Of a DNA stretch of 64,000 nt, positions 1 through 9,697 are shown piece by piece (position 1 is the first letter of the stretch; every line of letters begins with the position of its first letter). The DNA is from Microbacterium sp. RU1D. GTDB taxonomy: Bacteria > Actinomycetota > Actinomycetes > Actinomycetales > Microbacteriaceae. The stretch lies in contig NZ_FTPQ01000003.1 of the NCBI RefSeq assembly GCF_900156435.1, positions 124,001 to 188,000 of the forward strand. Direction: 5' to 3'. The translations under genes and the position numbers were made by a program. Below the pieces are notes generated by a model, which was not told the DNA's origin, did not search any database, and saw only the letters and a list, made by a program, of their open reading frames with translations.

Positions 1-22
1 GGGTGATGTGCTTTTTCGCCAT
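1..22 (-). CDS. Start of a second Lsr2-like protein (partial, runs off left edge)
   Basis: Reading leftward from position 22, ATG opens a frame giving MAKKHIT before the window ends. This closely resembles the MAMKHIT start of the lsr2 gene at 866-1213. A TACGAT -10 element sits at 29-34, six bases before the ATG, which fits a leaderless transcript. Only seven residues are visible, so the call rests on this N-terminal match and the promoter layout. If correct, budA is bracketed by two lsr2-type genes on the same strand. Confidence 0.45.
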
Positions 23-90
23 GCGCCGATCGTAAGTGGGCATTTCCGCCTGCCGGGGGGCGGACTATTGCGAATTCACCCGCTTCATCG

Positions 91-810
91 TCAGCTTTCA
101 CCGGCGTCGGAAGAGGACGGACGACTCTCGACGGCGACGATCCGATGGTCGTCGTCGTGCGTGAGTTCGGTCCGACGGAATTGCTCGTCATCGGGCAGTT
201 GCAGGAGAAGGCGCGCATATGCCGCCATGCGCAGTCGACCTTCGCGCACACGCACGTCGAGGACATGACCGCCCACCGTGCGGTCGTCGCTGAGGAAATG
301 CAGGTGAAGGCCCGCCACCGTGATGCCCTGATAGATGCGGGGCATCCAGAAGCCCACGAGAGTACCCGCGCACGACGTCGACACCGTCTCGATCTGCTCG
401 GCGGCGACCTCCGCCAAGGGGCGGAAGGGCGCCTCCTGCTTCCGCGTCACGCGCGTGCGCACGCGCGCCATCACGCCGTCCAGGCGCACCGCGTGGAACA
501 GGTTGCGACTGGCCAGGCGCGCTTCGACATCACTCTCGAGGCGGGCGAAGTCGAGATCGCCGACGGCACCGTCCACCGCGTCGCCCAGCGTGCACACGTC
601 GACGAACGGCAGGGTCTCGCCCGGGTCCATAGGTCGCGGCGCGGCCCCGGGCGTGCATTCGAAGGGCACGCCGTCGAGGACGACGACCTCACCGCCCAGT
701 CCCTCGCAGCAGCCGATCCCGGTATCGCCGAATTCAACGACCGTGGACACCTCGATACCGGAGGAATACACGCCGCCCAGAAGGGCGTCGAGCACAGCGA
801 ATTGCGTCAC
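91..810 (-). CDS. budA: alpha-acetolactate decarboxylase
   Basis: Converts (S)-2-acetolactate to (R)-acetoin plus CO2 (EC 4.1.1.5), a cytosolic metal-dependent step of the butanediol/acetoin pathway. The 239-residue length is normal for the family. The zinc-binding signature HLHF...GGHVLD is present, with His169, His171 and His182 in the expected spacing, and the N-terminal LLGGVYSSG and VVEFGDTGIG segments match the usual N-lobe. The start is GTG at 810; no strong ribosome site lies upstream, and no other start codon is evident before the end of lsr2. No acetolactate synthase or butanediol dehydrogenase is adjacent, so the enzyme may dispose of excess acetolactate or make acetoin from an ALS encoded elsewhere. 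Confidence 0.9.
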   Translation of the reverse strand: MTQFAVLDALLGGVYSSGIEVSTVVEFGDTGIGCCEGLGGEVVVLDGVPFECTPGAAPRPMDPGETLPFVDVCTLGDAVDGAVGDLDFARLESDVEARLASRNLFHAVRLDGVMARVRTRVTRKQEAPFRPLAEVAAEQIETVSTSCAGTLVGFWMPRIYQGITVAGLHLHFLSDDRTVGGHVLDVRVREGRLRMAAYARLLLQLPDDEQFRRTELTHDDDHRIVAVESRPSSSDAGES

Positions 811-865
811 CGCGCCCGACGCGATATCGGCCGTCGACCGACCGATCGGAGAATCCGAGGGGATC

Positions 866-1213
866 TCAGGAATTGGCGTCGGCGTACGCGTCGAGGATGG
901 ACGCGGGAACGCGACCCCGGTCGCTCACGGTGTGTCCGTTGGCACGGGCCCATTCGCGGACGGCACCGAGATCGACATCGCTGGAACGACGCGGCGCGCG
1001 CGAACGACGCGTGGTGGCGCCTCCTCGCGAGACCGACCGAGCCGCGTCCACGAAAGGCGCGATCGCCGAATAGAACTTGTCGGCATTCCGGTCGGAAAGG
1101 TCGATCTCATAAGCGCGACCCTCGACGGAGAAAGTGATCTGCTTACCCTGTCCGTCTTCGAGGACGGTGCCGTCGAGATCGTCGACGAGATGCGTGATGT
1201 GCTTCATAGCCAT
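866..1213 (-). CDS. lsr2: Lsr2 family nucleoid-associated protein
   Basis: Small DNA-bridging protein that silences AT-rich DNA in actinobacteria. At 115 residues it is the usual size. Residues 1-60 carry the N-terminal dimerisation domain (HLVDDLDGT, then a YEIDLSD strand). A basic linker follows, and the C-terminal part ([22 protein letters not shown]) holds the RGR minor-groove-binding motif. ATG at 1213 is preferred because it matches family N-termini (MA-K); 1207 is an in-frame alternative. There is no Shine-Dalgarno; a TAAGGT element at 1224-1229 suggests an almost leaderless message. The region just upstream is unusually AT-rich for this genome, consistent with self-binding (inference). 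Confidence 0.9.
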   Translation of the reverse strand: MAMKHITHLVDDLDGTVLEDGQGKQITFSVEGRAYEIDLSDRNADKFYSAIAPFVDAARSVSRGGATTRRSRAPRRSSDVDLGAVREWARANGHTVSDRGRVPASILDAYADANS

Positions 1214-1396
1214 AATACGAAAAACCTTACACCGACATTCGATGAATTACCCGGACGCAGAACGGTGTGATAGCCCTCAGGTCGTGCGGCGGTGGGGCGA
1301 TAGTCACGGGCGACGCCAGGGACTATTCTCCGGGGGTGGTGTTCGCTCCGGGGACACCTCCTGACACAGAGATCCGTCGAGACAGGGAAGCGTCGC

Positions 1397-2896
1397 GTGA
1401 GCCTTTTCCGTACCAAGTCGGTGGAGCAATCCATCGCCGACACCGATGAGCCGGAGTTCCGCCTCAAGAAATCCCTCAGCGCGGTCGACCTGACCGTCTT
1501 CGGCGTGGGCGTCGTCATCGGCGCGGGCATCTTCACCCTCACCGGGCGCGCCGCACACGACGTGGCAGGACCCGCCGTGGTGATCAGCTTCATCATCGCC
1601 GCGATCGCGTGCGGCCTCGCGGCCATGTGCTACGCCGAATTCGCCTCGACCGTGCCCGTCTCGGGGTCGGCGTACACCTTCTCGTACGCGTCTCTCGGCG
1701 AGCTGTTCGCGTGGATCATCGGGTGGGATCTGATCCTGGAGATGTTCCTCGGTGCGAGCGTCGTCGCGCAGGGGTGGAGCGCCTACCTCGGCACCTTCCT
1801 CGAGCAGATCGGCATCGTGCTGCCCGCGGAGATCTCCTACGGCGGCGTCGTCGACCTCCCCGCCATCCTTCTCGTGCTGGTGCTCGGCGGCCTGATGACC
1901 CTCGGCATCAAGGAATCGCTGCGCGTGAACCTCGTTCTCGTGGCCGTGAAGCTGTTCATCGTGCTGTTCGTCATCATCGCCGGCATCCTGTTCATCAACC
2001 CCGCCAACTACAGCCCGTTCGTGCCCGAGTCGGCGCCCACCGAGTCGGCGTCGGGTCTGACGCAGCCGCTGCTGCAGTTCCTCTCCGGCCTCGAGCCCGC
2101 GACCTTCGGCGTCGGCGGCATCCTCGCGGGAGCCGCTCTGGTGTTCTTCGCCTACATCGGGTTCGACGTGGTGGCCACCACCGCCGAAGAGACCAAGCGC
2201 CCCCAGCGCGACCTGCCGATCGGCATCATCGCGTCGCTCGTGATCTGCACGATCCTCTACTGCGCGGTCGCCATCGTCGTGACGGGCATGGTCCCCTACT
2301 CCGACCTCAACCCCTCGGCGGCTCTCGCCAACGCGTTCGCCTTCCACGGGCAGACCTGGATGGCCACTGTGATCGCGGCCGGCGCCGTGGCGGGTCTCAC
2401 CACGGTGGTCCTGACCCTGCTGATCGGCGCCACGCGCATCATCTTCGCGATGTCACGCGACCGCCTGCTCCCCGGCGCGCTCGCGAAGGTGCACCCGCGC
2501 TTCCGCACGCCGTGGGTCATCTCGATCATCGTCACGATCATCGTGGCCGTCGTCGCCGGTCTCACGCCGATCGGCGTGCTCGAGGAGATGGTCAACATCG
2601 GCACGCTCTCCGCCTTCGTGCTCGTCTCGATCGGGGTGATCGTGCTGCGACGCAAGCGTCCCGATCTCGAGCGCGGGTTCCGCGTGCCGTTCAGCCCGGT
2701 GCTGCCGATCCTGTCGGCGCTCATCTGCACCTACCTGATGCTCAACCTCTCGGTCGAGACCTGGCTGCGCTTCCTCATCTGGCTCGCCCTCGGCTTCGCG
2801 ATCTACTTCGCGTACTCCCGCCGGAATGCGCGCCTGGCCACCGGCGCCCCGCTGGACCCGACGAAGCCCAACGTGGTCGCGCCCCCGAAGGACTGA
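1397..2896 (+). CDS. APC-superfamily amino acid permease (cationic amino acid transporter type)
   Basis: Twelve or so hydrophobic helices across 499 residues. The first helix has the APC glycine-rich motif GVVIGAGIFTLTG near residue 38, and FAYIGFDVVATTAEETKRP near residue 250 is typical of YfnA/CAT-type permeases. It is predicted to import amino acids with protons at the cytoplasmic membrane; substrate cannot be read from sequence. GTG at 1397 is supported by GGGAAG eight bases upstream. It stands alone, transcribed away from lsr2, with a hairpin just after its stop. Confidence 0.88.
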   Translation: MSLFRTKSVEQSIADTDEPEFRLKKSLSAVDLTVFGVGVVIGAGIFTLTGRAAHDVAGPAVVISFIIAAIACGLAAMCYAEFASTVPVSGSAYTFSYASLGELFAWIIGWDLILEMFLGASVVAQGWSAYLGTFLEQIGIVLPAEISYGGVVDLPAILLVLVLGGLMTLGIKESLRVNLVLVAVKLFIVLFVIIAGILFINPANYSPFVPESAPTESASGLTQPLLQFLSGLEPATFGVGGILAGAALVFFAYIGFDVVATTAEETKRPQRDLPIGIIASLVICTILYCAVAIVVTGMVPYSDLNPSAALANAFAFHGQTWMATVIAAGAVAGLTTVVLTLLIGATRIIFAMSRDRLLPGALAKVHPRFRTPWVISIIVTIIVAVVAGLTPIGVLEEMVNIGTLSAFVLVSIGVIVLRRKRPDLERGFRVPFSPVLPILSALICTYLMLNLSVETWLRFLIWLALGFAIYFAYSRRNARLATGAPLDPTKPNVVAPPKD

Positions 2897-2907
2897 CCCC
2901 GGCCCAC

Positions 2908-2955
2908 CGGATGCCGCGGCCGCACCGTCTCGAACGGTCGGGGTCGCGGCATCCG
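2908..2955 (+). terminator. Hairpin after the amino acid permease
   Basis: Eleven-base arms CGGATGCCGCG and CGCGGCATCCG enclose a GC-rich interior containing a second short stem (ACCG/CGGT). It lies 12 bases after the permease stop. There is no T-run, so this is a plausible but unproven terminator. Its arms contain the GGATGCC heptamer that is enriched genome-wide. Confidence 0.5.
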
Positions 2956-3112
2956 TCGTCCTCCCCTCATCCGCGCGATCGATGTCCGGTTCGCGCTCGT
3001 CATCCCTCCGGATGATTTCCGGCTCCGGTGCGCCGTGCGGCCCCGGGGAGACGGAGGCGTCCCCCTAGGGTGGTGATGTTCGATGACGACGGTTTCCGTT
3101 CCGGGGGGTTTC

Positions 3113-4155
3113 ATGGGGATCGCACGCACGTGGGTCTTTCCGATTCTGCGTATCCTTCTCGTCGCCCTGGTGGCGGCGGCTCTCATCAAGCTGGCGTTCT
3201 TCCCCGACCGCCCCGCCGATGCCTCACCGGCCGTCCCGACCGGGACCATCGTGGAACCGACCACGGTCGCTGCCCTCGGGACGATCACCAACGACGTGAT
3301 CGTCTCGGCCACCGTGGCGGCCGACCCCGCCGTGCCGATGAAGGCGACGGCCGCGGGCACGGTGAACAAGATCTTCATCGCCCAGGGCGCCAGCGTGAAT
3401 CAGGGCGACGTCGTCTTCGACGTCAAGGTCCCGATCGAGCGCGACCCCGCCGACAGCGTGGATGCCGAGGGCAAGCCGAAGCCGGAGATCTTCCGCTACG
3501 AGGACGTCGCGGCGCCGGCGGGCGGCATCCTGAGCTCGCTCTCGGTGATCTCGGGGCAGGACATCACGATCGGGACGACCGCGGGCGCGGTGGCTCCGCC
3601 GACCTTCTCGGTCAGCGGCACCCTCGAACCGGCGCAGCAGTACCGCCTGCTCGATCGTCCGACCGAGGCGACCGTGACGATCACCGGCGGCCCCGCCGCG
3701 TTCGCGTGCGGGAATCTGCGCATCACCACTCCCCTGGCCGGCAGCACCGGCGGGGGCTCGACCGACGACGGCGCGACCGGCGGGTCGAGCACGGGCGGCA
3801 GCGGCTCGTCGACGACGGCGACCTGCACCGTGCCGGGCGAGGTCACGGTGTTCTCCGGACTGGCCGCCGAGATGACCATCGCCGGTGGACGAGCCGAGAA
3901 CGTGCTCGTGGTCCCCACCACCGCGGTGCGCGGGGCGGCGCAGAGCGGCACGGTGTGGGTCATGAGCGCCGACGGCGCCACCGAGGAGCGTCCGGTGGCG
4001 CTGGGTCTCACCGACGGCACGCAGGTGCAGATCACGCAGGGGCTGGCCGAGGGCGACGAGATCCTCGAGTTCGCCCCCGGTGCGATGGCACCGGCGAACG
4101 ACGGGTGCACGACCTACCCCGACGGGTCGATGTACTGCGAATCGGCCGTCGCCGG

Positions 4156-4159
<4 letters not shown>
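3113..4159 (+). CDS. Membrane-fusion/adaptor protein of a MacAB-type ABC exporter
   Basis: The protein begins with a signal anchor (WVFPILRILLVALVAAALIKLAFF), followed by a lipoyl/barrel-sandwich hybrid region (VPMKATAAGTVNKIFIAQGASVNQGDVVF) and a C-terminal HlyD-like part (VPTTAVRGAAQSGTVWVM). A Gly/Ser/Thr-rich loop interrupts it near residue 210. It probably links the cytoplasmic ABC proteins to an extracytoplasmic exit path. ATG at 3113 is preceded by GGGGGG; an in-frame ATG at 3083 with AGGGTGG upstream would add ten residues. It overlaps the ATPase gene by four bases (ATGA), so the three genes to 6311 form an operon. Confidence 0.82.
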
Positions 4160-5015
<856 letters not shown>

Positions 5016-5016
<1 letters not shown>

Positions 5017-6311
5017 TGCGCGCGATCAGCGCCGCGGTCGGCGCGCTGCTCGAGGCCTGGCAGGAGGTGCGGGTGCACCGCACCCGCGTGCTGCTCTCGC
5101 TCGTGGGCGTGGCCGTCGCCGTCTGCTCGCTCACCACCGTCGTCGCCCTGGGTGCGATCGTGCAGCAGGCCAACCAGGAACTCAGCGAGCGGCAGTCCGG
5201 CCGCCCCGCGGCCCTGTCCGTCTCGGCCTACCGCACCGACGGCGGCACCCTCGACCCCGACGCGATGGATGCCGCGTGGGACGACGTCGTCGAGCGCTAC
5301 GACATCTCCTATGCCACCCGCGTCGTGCAGACCCAGCAGTCGGTGCCGTTCCGCGACGGCATCGTGCAGGTTCCGACGCAAGCCGTCGACCAGCCGTTCG
5401 GCGAGATGCACCGGGTGCGCATGGCCGAGGGCGAATGGTTCACCGAGCAGGACGTCCAGCAGCTGGCGCCTCGCCTCATCGTCAACGAGATCTTCTACGA
5501 CCGCATGGGCCGCCCGCCCCTCGACAGCCACCCGATGGTCGCGCTCGGGGGCCAGGGCCTGCCTGACGCGGCATCCGGCATCCCCTCCGGCGGCGTGCGT
5601 GCCGTCGTCGTCGGCGTGACTCCCTCGGCCACGTGGGAGCTGGAGCCGTCGATGTACATGCTGAGCGGCCAGCTGCAGGCCATGCAGGCCGCCGCCGCGG
5701 GCGAACGCGGCGACGCCGCCGCCGCGCAGAGCGACCCGTACGGCGGTGGGCCCGTCATCCCCTCGTACGAGATGTGGGTGCCACCCGAGATCGCCGACCA
5801 GCTGACCGAGGTCGTCAAGCGCGATCTGCGGGCGGCCCTCGGCACCGGCGTCGAGGTGACCGCCGACCGGCGGGACTGGGCGACCTATGGCGACGACCCC
5901 TTCCTCGTCACGAAGTTGGTCGTCATCGGCATCGCGGTGCTCGTGCTGCTTCTCGGCGCCCTGGGACTGGTCAACATCGCGCTCGTCACCGTCACACAGC
6001 GCGTGCGCGAGATCGGCATCCGTCGCAGTTTCGGGGCGACCGCAAGCCGGGTCTTCTTCGCCGTCATGCTCGAGAGCGTCGTGGCGACCGTCGTCGCGGG
6101 CGCCGCGGGGGTGACCGTGTCGATCCTCGTGGTGCAATCCCCTCTCGTGCGCGATGCCATCGGGCAGGGGATGGTCACGGACTTCCCCCCGTTCCCGGTG
6201 GATGCCGCCATCATCGGCCTCGTCGCCGCCACCGTCGTCGGCGCGATCGCGGGTCTGCTTCCCGCCCTCGTCGCGGTGCGCGTGAAGGTCATCGACGCCA
6301 TCCGGTACTGA
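5016..6311 (+). CDS. FtsX/MacB-like ABC permease
   Basis: Permease partner of the preceding ATPase, 431 residues. One N-terminal transmembrane helix (LLSLVGVAVAVCSLTTVVALGAIV) is followed by a large extracytoplasmic MacB-PCD-like domain (about residues 50-290) and three C-terminal helices containing the FtsX motif REIGIRRSFGAT. This is the mechanotransmission architecture used to move peptides, lipoproteins or drugs across the envelope rather than for classical import. The substrate is unknown. It ends the operon. Confidence 0.88.
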
Positions 6312-6372
6312 GAACGAAGACTTCCCCCGCGGGCCTGGAAAGGGCTCGCCCGACGCAGATAGGTTCGAGATC

Positions 6373-7242
6373 GTGACCGACGCCTCCCGCGACACCCCGC
6401 CGACCGTGCCCCCGCAGCCCGCGCCCTCGCAGCCCGCCCCTCCGGCCGTCCTTCCGGATGCCGTCGTGCCTCCGGCCGCGACCGACCAGCAGCCGGCGAT
6501 GCAGCTGAGCGGACTCGCCAAGCGCTTCGGCGAGAAGGTCGCCGTCGCCGGGCTCGACCTGACCGTGCCGACCGGGTCGTTCTACGGTCTCGTCGGACCC
6601 AACGGAGCCGGCAAGACCACGACGCTGTCGATGGCCACGGGCCTGCTGCGCCCGGATGCCGGGACCGCGCGCATCCACGGCGTCGACGTGTGGGCGCACC
6701 CCGTCGAGGCCAAGAAGCTCATCGGCAACCTCGCCGACGGCGTGCGCCTGTTCGACCGGCTCACCGGTGAGCAGCTGGTGACATACACCGGCATGATGTT
6801 CGGCCTCCCCCGCGACGAGGTCGCCTCGCGCACCGCCGACCTCCTGCGCATCATGGACCTCGGCGAGGCGGCGGGAACGCCCGTCGTGGACTACTCCGCG
6901 GGCATGACGAAGAAGGTGGCGCTGGCGTGCGCCCTGGTGCACGCGCCGCGCCTGCTCGTCCTCGACGAGCCGTTCGAGTCCGTCGATCCGGTCTCCGCGG
7001 CGAACATCGAGGACATCCTGCGCGGTTACACCGCGTCGGGTGGCACGGTCATCGTGTCGAGTCACTCGATGGACCTCGTTCAGCGCATGTGCGACCACGT
7101 CGCCGTCATCGCGCAGGGCCGGCTGCTGGCATCCGGGACCGTCGACGAGGTGCGCGGCACCCAGACCCTGCAAGACCGGTTCGTTGACCTCGTGGGCGGC
7201 CGTCACCACTCGGAGGGGCCGCAGTGGTTGCGACAGTCCTGA
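6373..7242 (+). CDS. ABC-2 type transporter ATP-binding protein
   Basis: ATPase subunit, 289 residues, starting at GTG 6373. The first 40 residues are Pro/Ala-rich and look disordered. The ATPase core has Walker A GPNGAGKTTT near residue 75, the weakly conserved signature YSAGMTKK, and Walker B LLVLDEPFESVDP followed by a switch histidine (SSHS). This is the DrrA/CcmA-like class that pairs with ABC-2 permeases. It overlaps the next gene by 19 bases, so the two are translated together. Confidence 0.9.
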   Translation: MTDASRDTPPTVPPQPAPSQPAPPAVLPDAVVPPAATDQQPAMQLSGLAKRFGEKVAVAGLDLTVPTGSFYGLVGPNGAGKTTTLSMATGLLRPDAGTARIHGVDVWAHPVEAKKLIGNLADGVRLFDRLTGEQLVTYTGMMFGLPRDEVASRTADLLRIMDLGEAAGTPVVDYSAGMTKKVALACALVHAPRLLVLDEPFESVDPVSAANIEDILRGYTASGGTVIVSSHSMDLVQRMCDHVAVIAQGRLLASGTVDEVRGTQTLQDRFVDLVGGRHHSEGPQWLRQS

Positions 7243-8810
7243 AGATCCGGTTCCGCGTGCTGGGCAACACCCTGACGCGGAGCCCGATGCAGCTGGTCGG
7301 CTTCATCCTCGGTGTGCTGGGCGCGCTGTGGATGCTGCTCCTCGTGGGAGTGGGGCTGTTCTTCGTCGGCACCCTCGACTTCGACATCGCGCGCGCCGCC
7401 GTGACGGCCGCGGGCGCGCTGCTCACGCTCGGCTGGGTCATCGGACCGGTGTTCGCCGCGGGGATCGACACCACTCTCGACCCCGCCAAGCTCGCGCCCT
7501 TCCCGATGACGACGCGGCAGATGATGACCGCCATCACCGCCGGCGGCGTCACCGGTGTGCCCGGCATCGCCACCTCGCTCGGCGCGCTCGCGACGTTCCT
7601 GGTGTGGGCGCGCGAGCCGGTGGCCGCGATCGCCGCGGTCGTGTGCGTGCCGCTGGGCGTCCTCATTTGCGTGGTGGCATCGCGGGCGGTCGCTGCGCTG
7701 GCCGGAGGGCTGGGCGGCGGGCGCCGGACGCGCGAGGTCGTGGGGCTCGTCGGCTTCCTCGCGCTGATCTTCGCGAGTCCGCTGCTGATCGGCGTCATGA
7801 ACGCCCTGCGCGCCGCCACCGATCAGGGGGTGCAGCTGCAGAGCATCGTCGACGCTCTGTCGTGGACGCCGATCGGCGCCGCCTGGGCCGTGCCCGGCGA
7901 CCTGGCCACCGGTTCCTGGCTCACCGGCGTTCTCCGCCTGCTCATCGCGGCGGCAACCCTCGCGCTGCTGTGGTTCCTGTGGTGGCGGAGCCTGTCGGCA
8001 TCGGTCGTCGCCGCGCCGACCCGCTCGGCCGCACGGGGGCGGTCCGGCTCGCTCGGGTGGTTCGGCGTCATGCCCTCCACCCCCGTCGGCGCGACGTGGG
8101 CGCGATCGCTGACGTCGTGGACGCGCGACATGCGCTACCTGCGGCAGTTGCTCATCCTGCCGGTCATGCCGGTGCTGATGCTCGTGTACTCCGGTGGCCA
8201 GACGTCGGGGCCCCTGTTCGCGCTGTCTGGGCTGCTGGTGGGCTTCTTCGCGGGCGTCCTGGCCTACACCGACGTCTCCTACGACGGAACGGCCTTCGCG
8301 ACGGTGCTGCAGACGGGGATCACGGGGCGAGACGACCGCCTCGGACGCATGCTGGGCGCGGCGACCATCAGCGTCCCGCTCGTGCTGATCATCGACATCG
8401 CCACCGTCGCCATCGCAGGGCGGTGGGATCTCCTGCCGGCCGTCCTCGGTGCCTCGCTCGCGCTCACCCTGGTCGGCCTGGGCGTCAGCGCCGTCAGCTC
8501 CGCACTCCTCGTCGTTCCCACCCCCGCCCCGGGCGACTCGCCCTTCAAGCGGGTTCCGGGGTCGACGTTCTCGATGTTCCTGGCGTTCTTGCTCTGCTGG
8601 GGTCTGGTCGCGGTCGTGTCGCTGCCGGCGGTGGTCCCCGCGATCATCTCCACCGTCACGGGATCCGCGACCACGGGGTGGATCGCCCTCGGGATCGGCC
8701 CCGTGCTGGGTGTCGCGGTCTTCGTGGTCGGAATCCTCATCGGGGGTCGGACCTTCGACGCGAGCGCACCCCGCCTGCTCGCGCAGCTGCGCACGTTCCG
8801 GGGCGCGTGA
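7224..8810 (+). CDS. ABC-2 type multi-spanning permease
   Basis: Hydrophobic protein of 528 residues with about ten to twelve predicted transmembrane segments in two groups separated by a basic cytoplasmic loop near residue 270. The 19-base overlap with the upstream ATPase gene and the membrane topology identify it as that ATPase's permease. No substrate-specific motif was recognised. GTG at 7224 is the first start in frame that keeps a cytoplasmic basic N-terminus (KIRFRVLGNTLTR) before helix one. Confidence 0.82.
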   Translation: MVATVLKIRFRVLGNTLTRSPMQLVGFILGVLGALWMLLLVGVGLFFVGTLDFDIARAAVTAAGALLTLGWVIGPVFAAGIDTTLDPAKLAPFPMTTRQMMTAITAGGVTGVPGIATSLGALATFLVWAREPVAAIAAVVCVPLGVLICVVASRAVAALAGGLGGGRRTREVVGLVGFLALIFASPLLIGVMNALRAATDQGVQLQSIVDALSWTPIGAAWAVPGDLATGSWLTGVLRLLIAAATLALLWFLWWRSLSASVVAAPTRSAARGRSGSLGWFGVMPSTPVGATWARSLTSWTRDMRYLRQLLILPVMPVLMLVYSGGQTSGPLFALSGLLVGFFAGVLAYTDVSYDGTAFATVLQTGITGRDDRLGRMLGAATISVPLVLIIDIATVAIAGRWDLLPAVLGASLALTLVGLGVSAVSSALLVVPTPAPGDSPFKRVPGSTFSMFLAFLLCWGLVAVVSLPAVVPAIISTVTGSATTGWIALGIGPVLGVAVFVVGILIGGRTFDASAPRLLAQLRTFRGA

Positions 8811-8882
8811 CGGACCTTCCCTCTTCCCCACCACAGGACTAACGTGAGGCCCGATCCGTTCCCGTGGATGAAGGATGCCACC

Positions 8883-9320
8883 ATGTCGACCTCTCTCGTC
8901 GTCTACATCTCGTTCGCCGGCGCCGCCCGTGAGGCGATGACCTTCTACCAGTCGGTCTTCGGCGGCGACCTGACGATCAACACATTCGCCGACTTCGGCA
9001 TCCCCAACGCGCCGGTCGACGGCGTGATGCACTCCGAGCTGCGCGCCGAGGGCTTCACCGTGATGGGCGCCGACGGCTTCGACGAGCCCGCCCAGGGGTG
9101 GGGCGCCAGCCGCACGCACGCCGCGTTCATGAGCGACGAGTTCGACCGCGTCCGCGGCTTCTACGACCGCTTCGTCGAGCGCGGCGCCGAGGTGGTGCAG
9201 CCGCTCGAGAAGCAGGTGTGGGGGGACTTTTACGGCGAGGTCGTCGACCCGTGGGGCGTGGCGTGGATGTTCAACGTGGCCGCCCCGGGTGGGTGGGCCG
9301 AGGGAGCCGCGGCGGACTGA
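8883..9320 (+). CDS. VOC-superfamily (PhnB/glyoxalase-like) protein
   Basis: Small cytosolic protein with the beta-alpha-beta-beta-beta fold of the PhnB branch: YISFAGAAREAMTFYQSVFGGDL at the N-terminus and a C-terminal GDFYGEVVDPWGVAWMFN strand pair with the conserved D-P-W-G turn. Such proteins bind metals or small ligands; many have no known reaction. ATG at 8883 is chosen because AAGGATG lies about eight bases upstream and the family starts at this point; 8844 is an alternative in-frame start. Confidence 0.82.
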   Translation: MSTSLVVYISFAGAAREAMTFYQSVFGGDLTINTFADFGIPNAPVDGVMHSELRAEGFTVMGADGFDEPAQGWGASRTHAAFMSDEFDRVRGFYDRFVERGAEVVQPLEKQVWGDFYGEVVDPWGVAWMFNVAAPGGWAEGAAAD

Positions 9321-9432
9321 GCCCGACGCGCGGGCGAGAAAGGCGCTTCGGCGTGCATCGTCGCTGCCGCCGAACGTTCCCGGCCGGCTCCTGGCGCGAG
9401 TCGTCCAGGAGCGAGGAGCATCGCACGAAGAA

Positions 9433-9471
9433 AGAGAACGGCGCCCCTCTCGAGGAGGAGCGCCGTTCTCT
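9433..9471. terminator. Perfect 12-bp-arm hairpin after tRNA-Ala
   Basis: AGAGAACGGCGC (9433-9444) and GCGCCGTTCTCT (9460-9471) form a perfect stem with a 15-base loop. It starts four bases past the CCA end of the leftward tRNA-Ala and lies after the rightward VOC gene, so it can serve both directions. Confidence 0.65.
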
Positions 9472-9474
9472 CTG

Positions 9475-9550
9475 TGGTGGACCTGAGGGGATTCGAACCC
9501 CTGACCTCCTCGATGCGAACGAGGCGCGCTACCAACTGCGCCACAGGCCC
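9475..9550 (-). tRNA. tRNA-Ala (CGC)
   Basis: The reverse strand folds as a complete cloverleaf: acceptor GGGCCTG pairing with CAGGTCC, D-arm GCGC/GCGC, anticodon stem CCTCG/CGAGG with loop TTCGCAT (anticodon CGC), and T-arm AGGGGTTCGAATCCCCT. The G3-U70 wobble pair, the identity element for alanyl-tRNA synthetase, is present. The CCA end is encoded (9475-9477). Confidence 0.96.
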
Positions 9551-9697
9551 GGAAACCTCGTCAACACTATCACGTCACGTGGACGTCACCCGACGCGGGG
9601 CGCAGCCCGGGCGCGCCGTCCGACGTCGCGACGAAACGATATGCCGCCACGCGCATGATGTCGCGAAGGAACCGCAGCCGCGCCGCGGCGCGCGGGT

